Part shown: piece after piece, positions 18,517 to 27,987 of the stretch
Layout: the number at the start of each line of letters is the position of its first letter
How positions within the stretch are numbered: position 1 is the stretch's first letter
Origin: Marinitoga sp. 38H-ov
GTDB lineage: Bacteria > Thermotogota > Thermotogae > Petrotogales > Petrotogaceae
Reading direction: 5' to 3'
NCBI RefSeq assembly: GCF_011057715.1
Contig: NZ_LNGH01000023.1
Coordinates: 93,992-157,991 of the forward strand
DNA: 64,000 nt
Position numbers and translations under genes: made by a program
Notes under the pieces: generated by a model
Database searches by the model: none
Seen by the model: only the letters and a program-made list of their open reading frames with translations
Told to the model about the DNA's origin: nothing

Positions 18517-19377
18517 TTATTTCTCCTCATATAGAAATTTTAATATTGGTGAATCTGGAGATAAAATTAACATTCCATCCTTAAATGAGTTTTGATAAAT
18601 ATCTGCTATTCTCCTTAATTCAAAGAATTCCGGATCCGCACCAAAAGCATCAGCAAAAATAGATATAACACTTGCATCAGCTGTACCTCTAATTATTTCT
18701 GCATTTTTTTGAGCTTCTGAAGTGATAATTTTTACTTTTTTATCTGCTTCTGCTTTAATTATTTCTGATTCTCTTTGCCCTTCAGCCCTTATTTGTGCTG
18801 CAATTGAATATCTTTCTGCCATCATTCTATTATATACTGACTTTGAAATATCTGGTGGAAGATCTGTTCTTTTTACTCTTACATCAACAATATCAATACC
18901 AAATTGTTTTAAATTCTCTCCACTTCTTTTTGTTATTTCCGATAACATTTCTTCTCTTTTCTTTGACAACACTTCCTCAAATGTATACTTAGCTACTAAA
19001 TCCCTTACATTAGAATATACAACATCATCTATCCTTGTTAAGGCTAAATCAACTGATCTCATACTTTCAATAAATGTTTTGGGATCATTTATTCTCCATA
19101 TTGTATATGTATCAACTATTATTGTTTTTTTATCTGCTGTTATTATTCTCTCTGGCTCAATATCGTATAACATTAACCTTTTCTCAAATTTTACCACATT
19201 ATCAACAAATGGTGTTTTAAAACTAATACCTGGTTCTGTAACAACTTTTTTAATTTGCCCAAACCTTAAAACCACTGCTTGTTGTTCTTGGTTTACAATA
19301 AAGACAGAAGTATATATAAATATTACTATCAATAATATTAATAATCCGAATATAATAAATCGTGTTTGTTTTTTCAT
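18517..19377 (-). CDS. hflC: HflC, SPFH-domain protease modulator
   Basis: A 286-residue membrane protein: one N-terminal helix (about 8-27), then a stomatin/prohibitin (SPFH, band 7) domain (VNQEQQAVVLRFGQIKKV, PGISFKTPFVDNV) and an Ala/Glu-rich coiled coil (AEGQRESEIIKAEADKKVKIITSEAQ). With HflK it forms a large membrane complex that surrounds FtsH and controls access to membrane-protein substrates. The N-terminus overlaps the hflK stop by 4 bases (ATGA), the usual arrangement. ftsH is not in the window. Confidence 0.96.
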   Translation of the reverse strand: MKKQTRFIIFGLLILLIVIFIYTSVFIVNQEQQAVVLRFGQIKKVVTEPGISFKTPFVDNVVKFEKRLMLYDIEPERIITADKKTIIVDTYTIWRINDPKTFIESMRSVDLALTRIDDVVYSNVRDLVAKYTFEEVLSKKREEMLSEITKRSGENLKQFGIDIVDVRVKRTDLPPDISKSVYNRMMAERYSIAAQIRAEGQRESEIIKAEADKKVKIITSEAQKNAEIIRGTADASVISIFADAFGADPEFFELRRIADIYQNSFKDGMLILSPDSPILKFLYEEK

Positions 19378-20357
19378 TTTACATCACCACCAATTTCTGG
19401 TAAGTTTAATAGTTTAAGCGTATCTGAACTATCAACTATAATCTTTTCTTTAGAATTCTCAACTAAATCTTGTATTGCTTCTAATATAATTCTTTTTTTA
19501 GTTATATCTTTTGCATTGGTATATTCTTTCAACATTTCCTTAAATCTTTGAGCTTCACCTGTTGCAAGTGCTACTTTTTCATATGCATATGCTTCGGCTT
19601 CTCTTAATATTTTTTGAGCTTCACCTTCTGCTTTAGGAATAACATCATTTGAGTATCTTTTAGCTTCATTTATGAATTTCTCTTTATCTTGCTTTGCACT
19701 ATTAACATCATCAAAAGCCTTTACAACCTCATTTGGAGGAGATACTTCTTGCAAATAAACATTTTCTACCTTAATACCTGCTCCATATTCATCAAGTATT
19801 TTTTGAACTTTTTCCGCTGTTTCCATTGCAATTCTATCTCTTTCAGAAGTTAATACAGAATCAATAACATTAATAGCAACCATTTCCCTTAATACACTTT
19901 CTGTTGCAAATTTAACCATATCAAAACCATTTAATATTCTAAAAGCAAATTTAACCGGATCAGCAATTCTATATTGAACTACAGCTTCAAGGTTTACTAT
20001 ATTTTCATCACCTGTAATCATTAATGCTTCTTCGGAAACTGTTTGGTATTCTATTTTTCCTCTATAATTTACTGTTCTAAATCCTATTTCTACTTTTTTT
20101 AATGTCTTAATATCAACTATCCTATGACTTTGAAATGGATATGGCAAGTGCCAATGAATACCTGGTCCTGTACTTGATGTATATTTACCAAAAGTAAGTA
20201 CTAATCCCATTTCAGATGGCCCTACTTGATATACACTTGTGCTAAAATACCCTAAAATTAATAAGACAATTACTAACCAAAAAACGCGTTTAAAAATGTT
20301 TTTTCTCTTTTTCGGCTTTTCTTCTTGAACATCAAAAATTTCAAAATTATCCGTCAT
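19374..20357 (-). CDS. hflK: HflK, SPFH-domain protease modulator
   Basis: A 327-residue partner of HflC. A basic cytoplasmic start (KKRKNIFKR) precedes one membrane helix (about 27-45), then the SPFH domain (VGPSEMGLVLTFGKY, GPGIHWHLPYPFQS, VQYRIADPVKFAFRI) and a coiled coil ending in a short Gly/Asp-rich tail. The HWHLPYPFQ motif is characteristic of HflK rather than HflC. It starts 15 bases after nfo with an AAGGGGTGAC site. Confidence 0.96.
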   Translation of the reverse strand: MTDNFEIFDVQEEKPKKRKNIFKRVFWLVIVLLILGYFSTSVYQVGPSEMGLVLTFGKYTSSTGPGIHWHLPYPFQSHRIVDIKTLKKVEIGFRTVNYRGKIEYQTVSEEALMITGDENIVNLEAVVQYRIADPVKFAFRILNGFDMVKFATESVLREMVAINVIDSVLTSERDRIAMETAEKVQKILDEYGAGIKVENVYLQEVSPPNEVVKAFDDVNSAKQDKEKFINEAKRYSNDVIPKAEGEAQKILREAEAYAYEKVALATGEAQRFKEMLKEYTNAKDITKKRIILEAIQDLVENSKEKIIVDSSDTLKLLNLPEIGGDVK

Positions 20358-20372
20358 TTTGTCACCCCTTCC

Positions 20373-21224
20373 TTATATTCCCAATATACTTTTAACAACT
20401 TTAATATCTTCTGCATGCTCTAAATCATCACCAGGAGTTTCGAGATGCATAGGCAATTTTGCTATTTCATTAAAAGATAAAAATGTTTCAAAACCTCTAA
20501 TACCGATTTCTCCTTCACCAATAAATTCATGCCTATCCTTACCAGCTCCCAGTGGAAACTTTGAGTCATTAAGATGTATCATTTTAAATTTATTTAATCC
20601 TATATATTTTTCAATTTCATCCAATAATCTTTTCACATCATTTTTGTCTTTAATATTATAATTTGAATCAAATCCATGACATGTGTCAAATGTAATACCT
20701 AATCTTTCGGGAAAATTACTTCTTTTAATTATTTCTCCTAATTGTTCTATTTTCCAACCTATATTACCGCCCTTTTTTGCTACATTTTCTAATAATATAT
20801 CAACATTCAAATCTTTAACCTCGTTCAAAATAATATCCAATGCTTTTGCAATTCTGTCATAACCAAATTCATCACCTTCGCCTAAATGCGATCCTGGATG
20901 AACATTAAAATATCTAATTCCTAATTTTGAGGTTATCTTTATTTCTTCAATCATTAAATTTATTGATTTTTCCCAGTTTTCATAATTCGGCGTTGCTAAG
21001 TTTATTAAATACCCAGAATGAACCAAAACGTCTTCAAATGATATATTGTTTTTTTTCATATTTTCTTTAAATTTTATAATATCCTCTTCCATAGGTTCTT
21101 TTACCTTCCATGTTCTAGGACTATGGCAAAATATCTGAAAAGTATTCCCATCTATTGCTAAAGTATCAAGAGGTACTTTATGAAACCCTTTAGATGTACT
21201 CATATGAGCTCCAATTTTAAACAT
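20373..21224 (-). CDS. nfo: endonuclease IV (AP endonuclease)
   Basis: Cleaves the phosphodiester 5' to abasic sites in base-excision repair. The 283-residue TIM barrel has all the zinc-binding motifs: GAHMSTSKG, VHSGYL, NVHPGSHLGEG, ENVAKKGGNIG, DTCHGFDS, HLNDSKFPLGAGKDRHEFIGEG and HLETPG. The ATG at 21224 is chosen for its GAGGAAGGG site and because it overlaps the ispD stop, giving likely coupling. A longer start at 21242 lacks a good site. Confidence 0.96.
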   Translation of the reverse strand: MFKIGAHMSTSKGFHKVPLDTLAIDGNTFQIFCHSPRTWKVKEPMEEDIIKFKENMKKNNISFEDVLVHSGYLINLATPNYENWEKSINLMIEEIKITSKLGIRYFNVHPGSHLGEGDEFGYDRIAKALDIILNEVKDLNVDILLENVAKKGGNIGWKIEQLGEIIKRSNFPERLGITFDTCHGFDSNYNIKDKNDVKRLLDEIEKYIGLNKFKMIHLNDSKFPLGAGKDRHEFIGEGEIGIRGFETFLSFNEIAKLPMHLETPGDDLEHAEDIKVVKSILGI

Positions 21225-21906
21225 TAATTTTCCCTTCCTCAATCAACCAATTTGCAAATTTCAAATCAAATTCAGTAGTTATTTTTATATTATATTCTTC
21301 ACCTTCAACAATTCTAACAAAATTCCCCGCCTTATGATATATACTAGCATCATCAGTAAAACTTTTTAATTCATTCTCAAAATTTGTATATGCCTTATAT
21401 AACTTTTGAAAATCAAATGTTTGTGGTGTTTGATGAATATATATTTCATTCCTATCTAAAATTTTATTAATTACATTATCATTTACTTGTGAAAGTGAAT
21501 TTTTCTCAGGTAAAGCTAGTATTGCAGAACCATATTTTTTTGCTGTTTCTAATCCTTCATTTATTTTTTTTGTAGAAACAAAAGGCCTTGCAGCATCGTG
21601 GATAGACACTATTGTTATTAATCCAAGATTATCATATATATATTTTAAAGCATTAAATACAGATTCTTGTCTTGATTCCCCACCTTCTATTATATCATAT
21701 ACTTTGTTAATTCCATAACATTCTTCTTTTGTTTCATTTATGAAATCTTTATTAGCTACAACAATTATTTTATCAATTTTTGAATATTCATATTTTTCTA
21801 ATGCAATTCTTAACAAACTTTTACCTAAAATCTGGTAAAATTGTTTAGGGTAGGCTAATTTTGTTCTTTCACCATTTCCAGCAGCAACAATTATACCTAT
21901 ATTCAT
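21217..21906 (-). CDS. ispD: 2-C-methyl-D-erythritol 4-phosphate cytidylyltransferase
   Basis: Transfers CMP from CTP to methylerythritol phosphate in the MEP isoprenoid pathway. The 229-residue product has the nucleotide-binding start IIVAAGNGERTKLAYPKQF, the ACID-like loop IHDAARPFVS and the late QTPQTF and TDDASIY motifs. It is the first gene of the nine-gene minus-strand run and begins with a GAGGTGAT site. No ispF is fused or adjacent. The divergent ROK kinase gene starts 67 bases away. Confidence 0.95.
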   Translation of the reverse strand: MNIGIIVAAGNGERTKLAYPKQFYQILGKSLLRIALEKYEYSKIDKIIVVANKDFINETKEECYGINKVYDIIEGGESRQESVFNALKYIYDNLGLITIVSIHDAARPFVSTKKINEGLETAKKYGSAILALPEKNSLSQVNDNVINKILDRNEIYIHQTPQTFDFQKLYKAYTNFENELKSFTDDASIYHKAGNFVRIVEGEEYNIKITTEFDLKFANWLIEEGKINV

Positions 21907-21943
21907 ACAATCACCTCTTTTATATTATTATACAACAATTTTA

Positions 21944-21952
21944 TGTTAAAAT
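21944..21952 (+). promoter_or_regulatory. extended -10 element for the ROK kinase operon
   Basis: TGTTAAAAT lies 21 bases before the ATG at 21974, in the short divergent gap with ispD. The match is to an extended -10 with one change from TATAAT; no clear -35. Confidence 0.4.
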
Positions 21953-21973
21953 AACAACGAAGGGAGAGATAAT

Positions 21974-22924
21974 ATGTATTTAGTTGGAGTTGATTTAGGT
22001 GGCACCGAAATAAAAACAGGACTTGTTTCTAAAGATAAAGGAATTATTAATAAGGTTTCTATACCAACAGAAGCTGATAAAGGTGCTAATATTGTTGCTC
22101 AAAACATTATCAAAACTATAAAAATTGTTGCTGAAAATACTTTAGATAAAATAGAAGGAATTGGAATAGGTTCTCCAGGTTCAATTGACAGAGATAATGG
22201 TATTGTAAGATATGCCCCAAACCTTCCTTTTCACAACTTTGAATTAGCTAAAGCTATAAAAGAAGAATTAAATATCCCAACATTTGTCGAAAATGATGCT
22301 AATGCTTTTGCGTTAGGCGAATGGTATTTTGGAGCTGCTCAAGGGTTAAAACATTTTGTTGCATTAACATTAGGTACAGGTATAGGCGGTGGAGTAGTTT
22401 CACATGGAATACTTATTACTGGTAAAGATGGAATAGGAACAGAGTTAGGTCATGTTATTGTTCAACCAGATGGCCCTTTATGCGGATGCGGATCAAGAGG
22501 ATGTATTGAAACAATAGCCTCTGCTAGAAATACAGCTAGATGGGCAAAAGAGTTTTCTGTAAAAATCCCAAATAATGCAGTTATTAAATTAGCTGGTTCA
22601 ATTGAAAACATAGAATCAAAACATGTATTTATGGCTTTAGAAAAAGGGGATATTGTAGCTAAAATGGTGGTAGAAAAAATATCTGATGCTTTAGCAAAAG
22701 CAATTTCAAATTTTGTTCATATTTTTAACCCTGAAATGGTAATTATAGGTGGAGGCATGAGTAAAGCTGGAGACTTATTATTAAATCCTATAAGAGAAAA
22801 AGTGGAATTTTATTTAATGCCATCATTTAAAAATTCATTTAAAATAATGCAATCTTCATTAGTTGAGGAAGCTGGAATTCTTGGCGCATCAGCTGCTGCA
22901 ATTTATCATTACGAGGTGAAATAA
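21974..22924 (+). CDS. ROK family sugar kinase (glucokinase type)
   Basis: A 316-residue ATP-dependent hexokinase-fold protein. The phosphate 1 motif GVDLGGTEIKTGLV is at the N-terminus, followed by the sugar-binding ENDANAFALGEW, phosphate 2 LGTGIGGGVV, the substrate ExGH motif in GTELGHVIV and the ROK zinc motif CGCGSRGCIE. With no DNA-binding domain it is an enzyme, not a repressor. Glucose is the most likely substrate; other aldohexoses or N-acetylated sugars are possible. It leads a tight plus-strand run with the rhomboid protease, sharing one base with it. Confidence 0.92.
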   Translation: MYLVGVDLGGTEIKTGLVSKDKGIINKVSIPTEADKGANIVAQNIIKTIKIVAENTLDKIEGIGIGSPGSIDRDNGIVRYAPNLPFHNFELAKAIKEELNIPTFVENDANAFALGEWYFGAAQGLKHFVALTLGTGIGGGVVSHGILITGKDGIGTELGHVIVQPDGPLCGCGSRGCIETIASARNTARWAKEFSVKIPNNAVIKLAGSIENIESKHVFMALEKGDIVAKMVVEKISDALAKAISNFVHIFNPEMVIIGGGMSKAGDLLLNPIREKVEFYLMPSFKNSFKIMQSSLVEEAGILGASAAAIYHYEVK

Positions 22925-23646
22925 TGAATTATTTTAGAAATTTTTTTAATTGGAATAGAAATATTTTTGAAAATGTATCTCAAAAGATTTTTACAGTAAA
23001 TATAATAGTTTTTGCTTTAATGTTTGTTTTTGGTGGAGGATTTAGAGCTTTTTCTAATATATATACTTTAATATTAGCAGGTGCTCAATATGGAAAGTTA
23101 ATAACAATTTCAAATCAATATTTTAGGTTTATTACTTCTATGTTTGTACATGGCGGTATATTGCATATATTCTTTAATATGTATGCATTATATTATTTGG
23201 GGAATATTGTCGAAAGAGTATATGGCCCATATAAGTTTTTAACAATTTATTTGTCTTCAGGTATAGGCGGGGCATTATTAACTCAACTGTTTATGCCAGA
23301 TGCGTTCTCAGTTGGTGCAAGTGGTGCAATTTTCGGACTTATTGGATTGCTATTTGGGGCTGGTTTTAGACCGGATACTCCATTATTATTAAAACCAATG
23401 ACAGGAACTGCATTATTACCAGTAATATTAATAAACCTATTTTTAGGTTTTACTGCATCTGGAATTAATAATTTTGCACATATTGGAGGATTATTAGTAG
23501 GATTTACATTTGGATGGTTAACATCTGTATCTGATACTTACACCTCATATAAAAAGTGGAAAATAGCTGGATATATTAGCTTAATTTTAATAATAATATC
23601 TTTTATATGGCTTATAATATTTGATATAACATATTTAATTAGTTAG
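22924..23646 (+). CDS. rhomboid family intramembrane serine protease
   Basis: A 240-residue polytopic membrane protein with about six or seven helices. The catalytic dyad is S133 in VGASGAIFG and H186 in FAHIGGLLVG. The conserved HGGILHIFFNM motif (His 76 and 81, Asn 85) is in the second helix and contributes the oxyanion site. The active residues are all present. Rhomboids cleave single-pass membrane proteins within or near the bilayer; substrates here are unknown. It starts at the last base of the ROK kinase gene after a GAGGTG site and is followed 10 bases later by the HD phosphohydrolase. Confidence 0.94.
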   Translation: MNYFRNFFNWNRNIFENVSQKIFTVNIIVFALMFVFGGGFRAFSNIYTLILAGAQYGKLITISNQYFRFITSMFVHGGILHIFFNMYALYYLGNIVERVYGPYKFLTIYLSSGIGGALLTQLFMPDAFSVGASGAIFGLIGLLFGAGFRPDTPLLLKPMTGTALLPVILINLFLGFTASGINNFAHIGGLLVGFTFGWLTSVSDTYTSYKKWKIAGYISLILIIISFIWLIIFDITYLIS

Positions 23647-23656
23647 GGGGAATAAT

Positions 23657-25171
23657 ATGGAAAAATTATATTTTAAAGTTTCAAGAGATCCAATTTATTC
23701 AGAAATTTTTATATATCCATTGGAAATAGTTATAGCAGACACTCCTTTGGTTCAAAGATTAAGATACTTAAGTCAATTAGCTGGAGCAGAATATGTTTAT
23801 CCTAGCGCAACTCATACAAGATTTGGACATTCATTAGGAGTAATGCACATTGCAGGATTATATGCAAAAAAACTTTTTGAAAATGATCATCAAAAAACGA
23901 GAATATTAAGACTTGCAGGATTAGTTCATGATTTAGGTCATGGCCCATATAGTCATCAGTTTGATGATGTTATTTACAAAAGAATGGGACTTGATGATGG
24001 TCATGATGAATATAGGAAAAAGATTTTAAATACAAAACTAATTGATCAAGCATATGCAGTATATAGTAAATTAAATGACTCAAGAACCAAAAAAGACTTT
24101 TTAAAAGATTTATCATTAACCGTAGAAAGAGAAATTAAAGATGATGAATCATCTATTAAAGAAGGTCTAAAAGATGTTATGAATATGATTAATGAATTAT
24201 TCGAAGCAGAAAATACCGGAGGAAGTCCTGAATTTAATATAGTACAAGGGCCATTGGGTGCTGATAGATTAGACTTTGTTTTAAGAGATTCATATTATGC
24301 AGGAACTAGAGATTTTGGAACTGGAGACTTAGATAGAATTATTAGAAATGCTTCTATAAAATCTGTTAATGGCAAAAAGAAATTATGCTATAATGCAAAA
24401 ATAATCGATAATATCTATACTGTTTTATTTGCTAGATTTATGATGTATAAAAATGTATATTTCCACAAAACATCAAGAGCTGCAGATCAAATGATTCAAG
24501 AAATTTTAAGACTTGCAGATGATATATTAGATTTAAAATCGCGTGTTGAAGATTTAGATAAGTTTGCATCTTTAACTGATCAAAGAATTATAAACGAAAT
24601 AGAAATTGTATATGAACAATTGTATAGCAGTAATAATGAATTGTTCAATATTAACCCAGAATTAATGCAAAAAGCCGACAAAGTAGCAAAAGCATATGAT
24701 TTAGTAAAAAGATTAAAAGCTAGAGATTTGTGGAAATTATTAATTGAAATACCTTTCTCTACAACTGGTCTTGATCCATCAGTAATTAGTGTTAGTGTTG
24801 CTGAAAATGTTCTTAAACAATTAAAAACAAATATTGAGAATGCAATGAAAACTAATATTTCAAAAGAAGATAAACAAGAATTAAGCTATATTCTAGATAA
24901 TTTTGATAAATTGTTTATTATTGATACACCATATAAATTAGCATTAATGCATCCTAAAGAATTTTTATCTACAGATGTATCTATTCTTGATTATAATGGT
25001 GATGTTTTAAGATTTGACCAAGTATTTGAAAAATATCCTGCTTATAAGTTTATGGAAAGTAATTTAATTCAAATTTCAAGAATATATTTAACTGAAGACA
25101 AAAGAGAAATACTAAAAAAACTTGATTTAATCCCAAAGGTCGGCGGAATAAATATTACAACAAGGTGGTAA
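23657..25171 (+). CDS. HD-domain phosphohydrolase (SAMHD1/dGTPase-like)
   Basis: A 504-residue protein of the YwfO/SAMHD1-like group. The N-terminal part contains SATHTRFGHSLGVMH and LVHDLGHGPYSHQFDD, giving the H...HD metal ligands, and a later GPLGADRLDFVLRDS supplies the final Asp. The remaining helical region (about 270-500) is the usual companion of this family. Related enzymes hydrolyse deoxynucleoside triphosphates to nucleosides and triphosphate; the exact substrate is not fixed by the sequence. It lies within the run ROK-rhomboid-HD-gatA-gatB. Confidence 0.9.
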   Translation: MEKLYFKVSRDPIYSEIFIYPLEIVIADTPLVQRLRYLSQLAGAEYVYPSATHTRFGHSLGVMHIAGLYAKKLFENDHQKTRILRLAGLVHDLGHGPYSHQFDDVIYKRMGLDDGHDEYRKKILNTKLIDQAYAVYSKLNDSRTKKDFLKDLSLTVEREIKDDESSIKEGLKDVMNMINELFEAENTGGSPEFNIVQGPLGADRLDFVLRDSYYAGTRDFGTGDLDRIIRNASIKSVNGKKKLCYNAKIIDNIYTVLFARFMMYKNVYFHKTSRAADQMIQEILRLADDILDLKSRVEDLDKFASLTDQRIINEIEIVYEQLYSSNNELFNINPELMQKADKVAKAYDLVKRLKARDLWKLLIEIPFSTTGLDPSVISVSVAENVLKQLKTNIENAMKTNISKEDKQELSYILDNFDKLFIIDTPYKLALMHPKEFLSTDVSILDYNGDVLRFDQVFEKYPAYKFMESNLIQISRIYLTEDKREILKKLDLIPKVGGINITTRW

Positions 25172-25182
25172 GGAGGAATTAT

Positions 25183-26529
25183 ATGAAAGATTTTGTTTTT
25201 GATATAGAAAAGTCTAAAAAAATAAATGAAAAAATAAATGCTATATTAGAATTTAAAACAATTGAAGGTAATAAAAATGGAAAATATTATAATATACCTT
25301 TTTTAGTAAAGGATAATATACAAGTATTAGGCACAAAAAATACTTGTGCCTCTAAAATATTGGAAAATTATAATTCAACTTATACCGCTACTGCTGTTCA
25401 AAAATTACTTGATGCTGGATTTACTGTTGTTGGTAAAACAAATTTAGATGAATTTGCTATGGGCGGATCAAATGAAAACTCTGCTTTTGGACCTGTTAGA
25501 AATCCATGGGATTTAGAAAGAATCCCAGGTGGATCTAGTGGTGGTTCTGCAGCTGCAGTTGCTGCTAAAATTGTTCCCTTTGCATTAGGTTCTGATACTG
25601 GCGGTTCAGTGAGGCAACCAGCTTCATTTTGTGGAGTTGTAGGGTATAAACCTACATATGGAGCGATTTCTAGATATGGACTTTCAGCTTTTTCATCATC
25701 ATTAGATCAAATAGGTGTTTTAGCAAACAATGTTGAAAATGCTGCTATTGCTGTAGAAGTTATGAGCGGAAAAGATGAAAATGATTCAACATCTTTAGAT
25801 ATAAAATGGGATTTAACTTCAAATTTAAAAAATAAACCAGATAATTTAAAAATAGCTGTCCCAAAAGAAGTATTTGAATTAGATGGTGTTGATGAAAAAG
25901 TGTTAAATAAATTCAATGAAATAATTGATACTTTAAAAAGCAATGGGGTTACTGTTGATGAAATAAATATCCCTCATTTAAAGTACGCAGTATCAATATA
26001 TTATATTATTGCTCCTTCTGAAGCTAGTTCAAACCTTTCCAGATATGATGGTATGAGATATGGTTTGAGAAAAGAGTATGATTCATTAAAAGATACATAT
26101 ATGGAAACTAGAGATCAAGGATTAGGAATAGAAGTTAAAAGAAGAATATTTATGGGGGCTTTCACACTAAGTTCCGCATATTATGATGCATATTTTGCAA
26201 AGGCTTCTAAAATAAGAGCATTATTAAATAAAGATTTCGAAAATGCTTTTGAAAAATATGATGCTATATTGACTCCAACTGCACCTATTTTACCTCCAAA
26301 AATCGGAGAATTAAAAACACCTTTAGAAAATTATCTAATGGACTTATTTACAATTCCAGCAAATATGATTGGGTCTCCTGCAATTAGTATTCCAGCAGGA
26401 TTAATTGATAATTTACCTTTTGGAATACATTTAGTTTCAAAACCTTTAGAAGATGCAAAAATGCTACAAATAGCCAAATATTTTGAAGAATTATTTGGAA
26501 CACTTGAATTACCGGAGGTGCAATTATGA
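25183..26529 (+). CDS. gatA: Asp-tRNA(Asn)/Glu-tRNA(Gln) amidotransferase subunit A
   Basis: Amidase subunit that releases ammonia from glutamine for transamidation of mischarged tRNA. The 448-residue product has the Ser-cisSer-Lys triad: Lys in FLVKDNIQ, the Gly/Ser-rich [13 protein letters not shown] stretch with the cis Ser, and the nucleophile in [23 protein letters not shown] is also conserved. The ATG at 25183 follows AAGGAGG; a GTG at 25165 would overlap the preceding stop. It is slightly shorter than the common length of about 480, mainly at the N-terminus. gatB overlaps its stop; gatC is not adjacent. Confidence 0.95.
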   Translation: MKDFVFDIEKSKKINEKINAILEFKTIEGNKNGKYYNIPFLVKDNIQVLGTKNTCASKILENYNSTYTATAVQKLLDAGFTVVGKTNLDEFAMGGSNENSAFGPVRNPWDLERIPGGSSGGSAAAVAAKIVPFALGSDTGGSVRQPASFCGVVGYKPTYGAISRYGLSAFSSSLDQIGVLANNVENAAIAVEVMSGKDENDSTSLDIKWDLTSNLKNKPDNLKIAVPKEVFELDGVDEKVLNKFNEIIDTLKSNGVTVDEINIPHLKYAVSIYYIIAPSEASSNLSRYDGMRYGLRKEYDSLKDTYMETRDQGLGIEVKRRIFMGAFTLSSAYYDAYFAKASKIRALLNKDFENAFEKYDAILTPTAPILPPKIGELKTPLENYLMDLFTIPANMIGSPAISIPAGLIDNLPFGIHLVSKPLEDAKMLQIAKYFEELFGTLELPEVQL

Positions 26530-27959
26530 AATATAAGACAACAATTGGTCTTGAAATACATACACAACTATTAACAAAAACAAAAGCTTTTTGTTCATGT
26601 TCATCAAACGCTTTTGATAGTGATCCTAATACAAATATATGTCCAGTATGTACTGGACAACCAGGAGCATTACCAGTTTTTAATGAAGAAGCTCTAAATC
26701 TCGGTATTAAAGCAGCTATTGCATTAAATGCTAAAATAAATGAATTTTCTAGATTTGATAGAAAAAATTATTTTTATCCTGACTTACCAAAAGGATATCA
26801 AATAACTCAATACTTTTTTCCTTTAGCTAATAATGGATACATTGAAATAGATGGTAAAAAAATTAGAATTAACAGAATACATCTCGAGGAAGATTCTGGG
26901 AAAATGTTTCATGAAGGGGAAGATTTAGAAAATGCTTCTTTTAGTTTTGTTGATTATAATAGAAGTGGAATTCCATTAATAGAAATAGTTACAGAACCAG
27001 ATATAGAATCACCTGAAGAAGCTAGAAAATTTATGGAAAAATTAAGAAATATATTAAGATATGCTGAAATATCTTCAGGAGACATGGAAAAAGGAGCTTT
27101 GAGATGCGATGCGAATATATCAATTACTGATATCGAAAAAAATATCAGTAGTAATAGAGTAGAGGTTAAAAATATTAATTCATTCAAATTTGTTGAAAAG
27201 GCATTAGAATACGAAAGAGATAGAATAATAAACGCTATGGAAAATGGAGAAAATATCCCTCAAGAAACTAGAGGTTGGAACTTTGCAACAAGATCAACTT
27301 TTTCTATGAGATCAAAAGAAGAGGAAGCTGATTATAGATATTTCCCTGAACCCGATATTCCTCCAATTTTAGTTACAAATGAAAAAATTGAAGAAATAAG
27401 AAAAACAATGCCAGAAATGATTGATGAAAAAGCCAAAAGATTTATAAAACAATATAATATTAAAGAATATGATGCTGATATATTGGCTTCGGATAAGGTA
27501 TTAGCTGAATATTTTGAAAATGCTGCTAAAGTAGTTAAAAATCCTCAATTTGTAAGTAATTTAATTATTACCGATTTAATGAGAGAAATGAATAAAAATA
27601 ATATAGAATTAAGCGATGTAAAGATTAAAGCTGAACATTATAAGGAGTTAGAAGAATTAATTGATACAGGAAAGATTTCAACAAAAATCGCTAAAGATAT
27701 TTTTATCGAAATATTCCAAAATGGGAAAATGCCATCTGAAATTGTTAAAGAAAAAGGGTTAGAACAAATTGATGATGATTCTGTAATTGAAGAAATAGTA
27801 AAAAAGATTATTGAAAATAATCAGAAACAATATGAACAGTATAAGAACGGAAAAACCAAATTATTTGGATTCTTTGTAGGACAAGTAATGAAAGAAACAA
27901 AAGGTAAGGCTAATCCAGAAAAAGCTAATAAAATTGTTAAAAAATTACTTGATTCATAA
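26526..27959 (+). CDS. gatB: Asp-tRNA(Asn)/Glu-tRNA(Gln) amidotransferase subunit B
   Basis: Kinase and tRNA-binding subunit of the amidotransferase. The 477-residue product has GLEIHTQL at the N-terminus, a Cys cluster (FCSCSS and [14 protein letters not shown]) that binds zinc, the conserved [19 protein letters not shown] block and RCDANIS. The C-terminal helical YqeY-like tail (about 330-477) contacts tRNA. The ATG overlaps the gatA stop (ATGA). A strong terminator follows immediately. Confidence 0.97.
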   Translation: MKYKTTIGLEIHTQLLTKTKAFCSCSSNAFDSDPNTNICPVCTGQPGALPVFNEEALNLGIKAAIALNAKINEFSRFDRKNYFYPDLPKGYQITQYFFPLANNGYIEIDGKKIRINRIHLEEDSGKMFHEGEDLENASFSFVDYNRSGIPLIEIVTEPDIESPEEARKFMEKLRNILRYAEISSGDMEKGALRCDANISITDIEKNISSNRVEVKNINSFKFVEKALEYERDRIINAMENGENIPQETRGWNFATRSTFSMRSKEEEADYRYFPEPDIPPILVTNEKIEEIRKTMPEMIDEKAKRFIKQYNIKEYDADILASDKVLAEYFENAAKVVKNPQFVSNLIITDLMREMNKNNIELSDVKIKAEHYKELEELIDTGKISTKIAKDIFIEIFQNGKMPSEIVKEKGLEQIDDDSVIEEIVKKIIENNQKQYEQYKNGKTKLFGFFVGQVMKETKGKANPEKANKIVKKLLDS

Positions 27960-27960
27960 T

Positions 27961-27986
27961 AAAAAGCGGGGATCCCCGCTTTTTTA
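27961..27986. terminator. bidirectional terminator between gatB and the ABC permease
   Basis: Perfectly palindromic GC-rich core GCGGGGATCCCCGC at 27966-27979, flanked by A5 on the left and T6 on the right, so it can stop both convergent transcripts. Confidence 0.92.
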
Positions 27987-27987
27987 T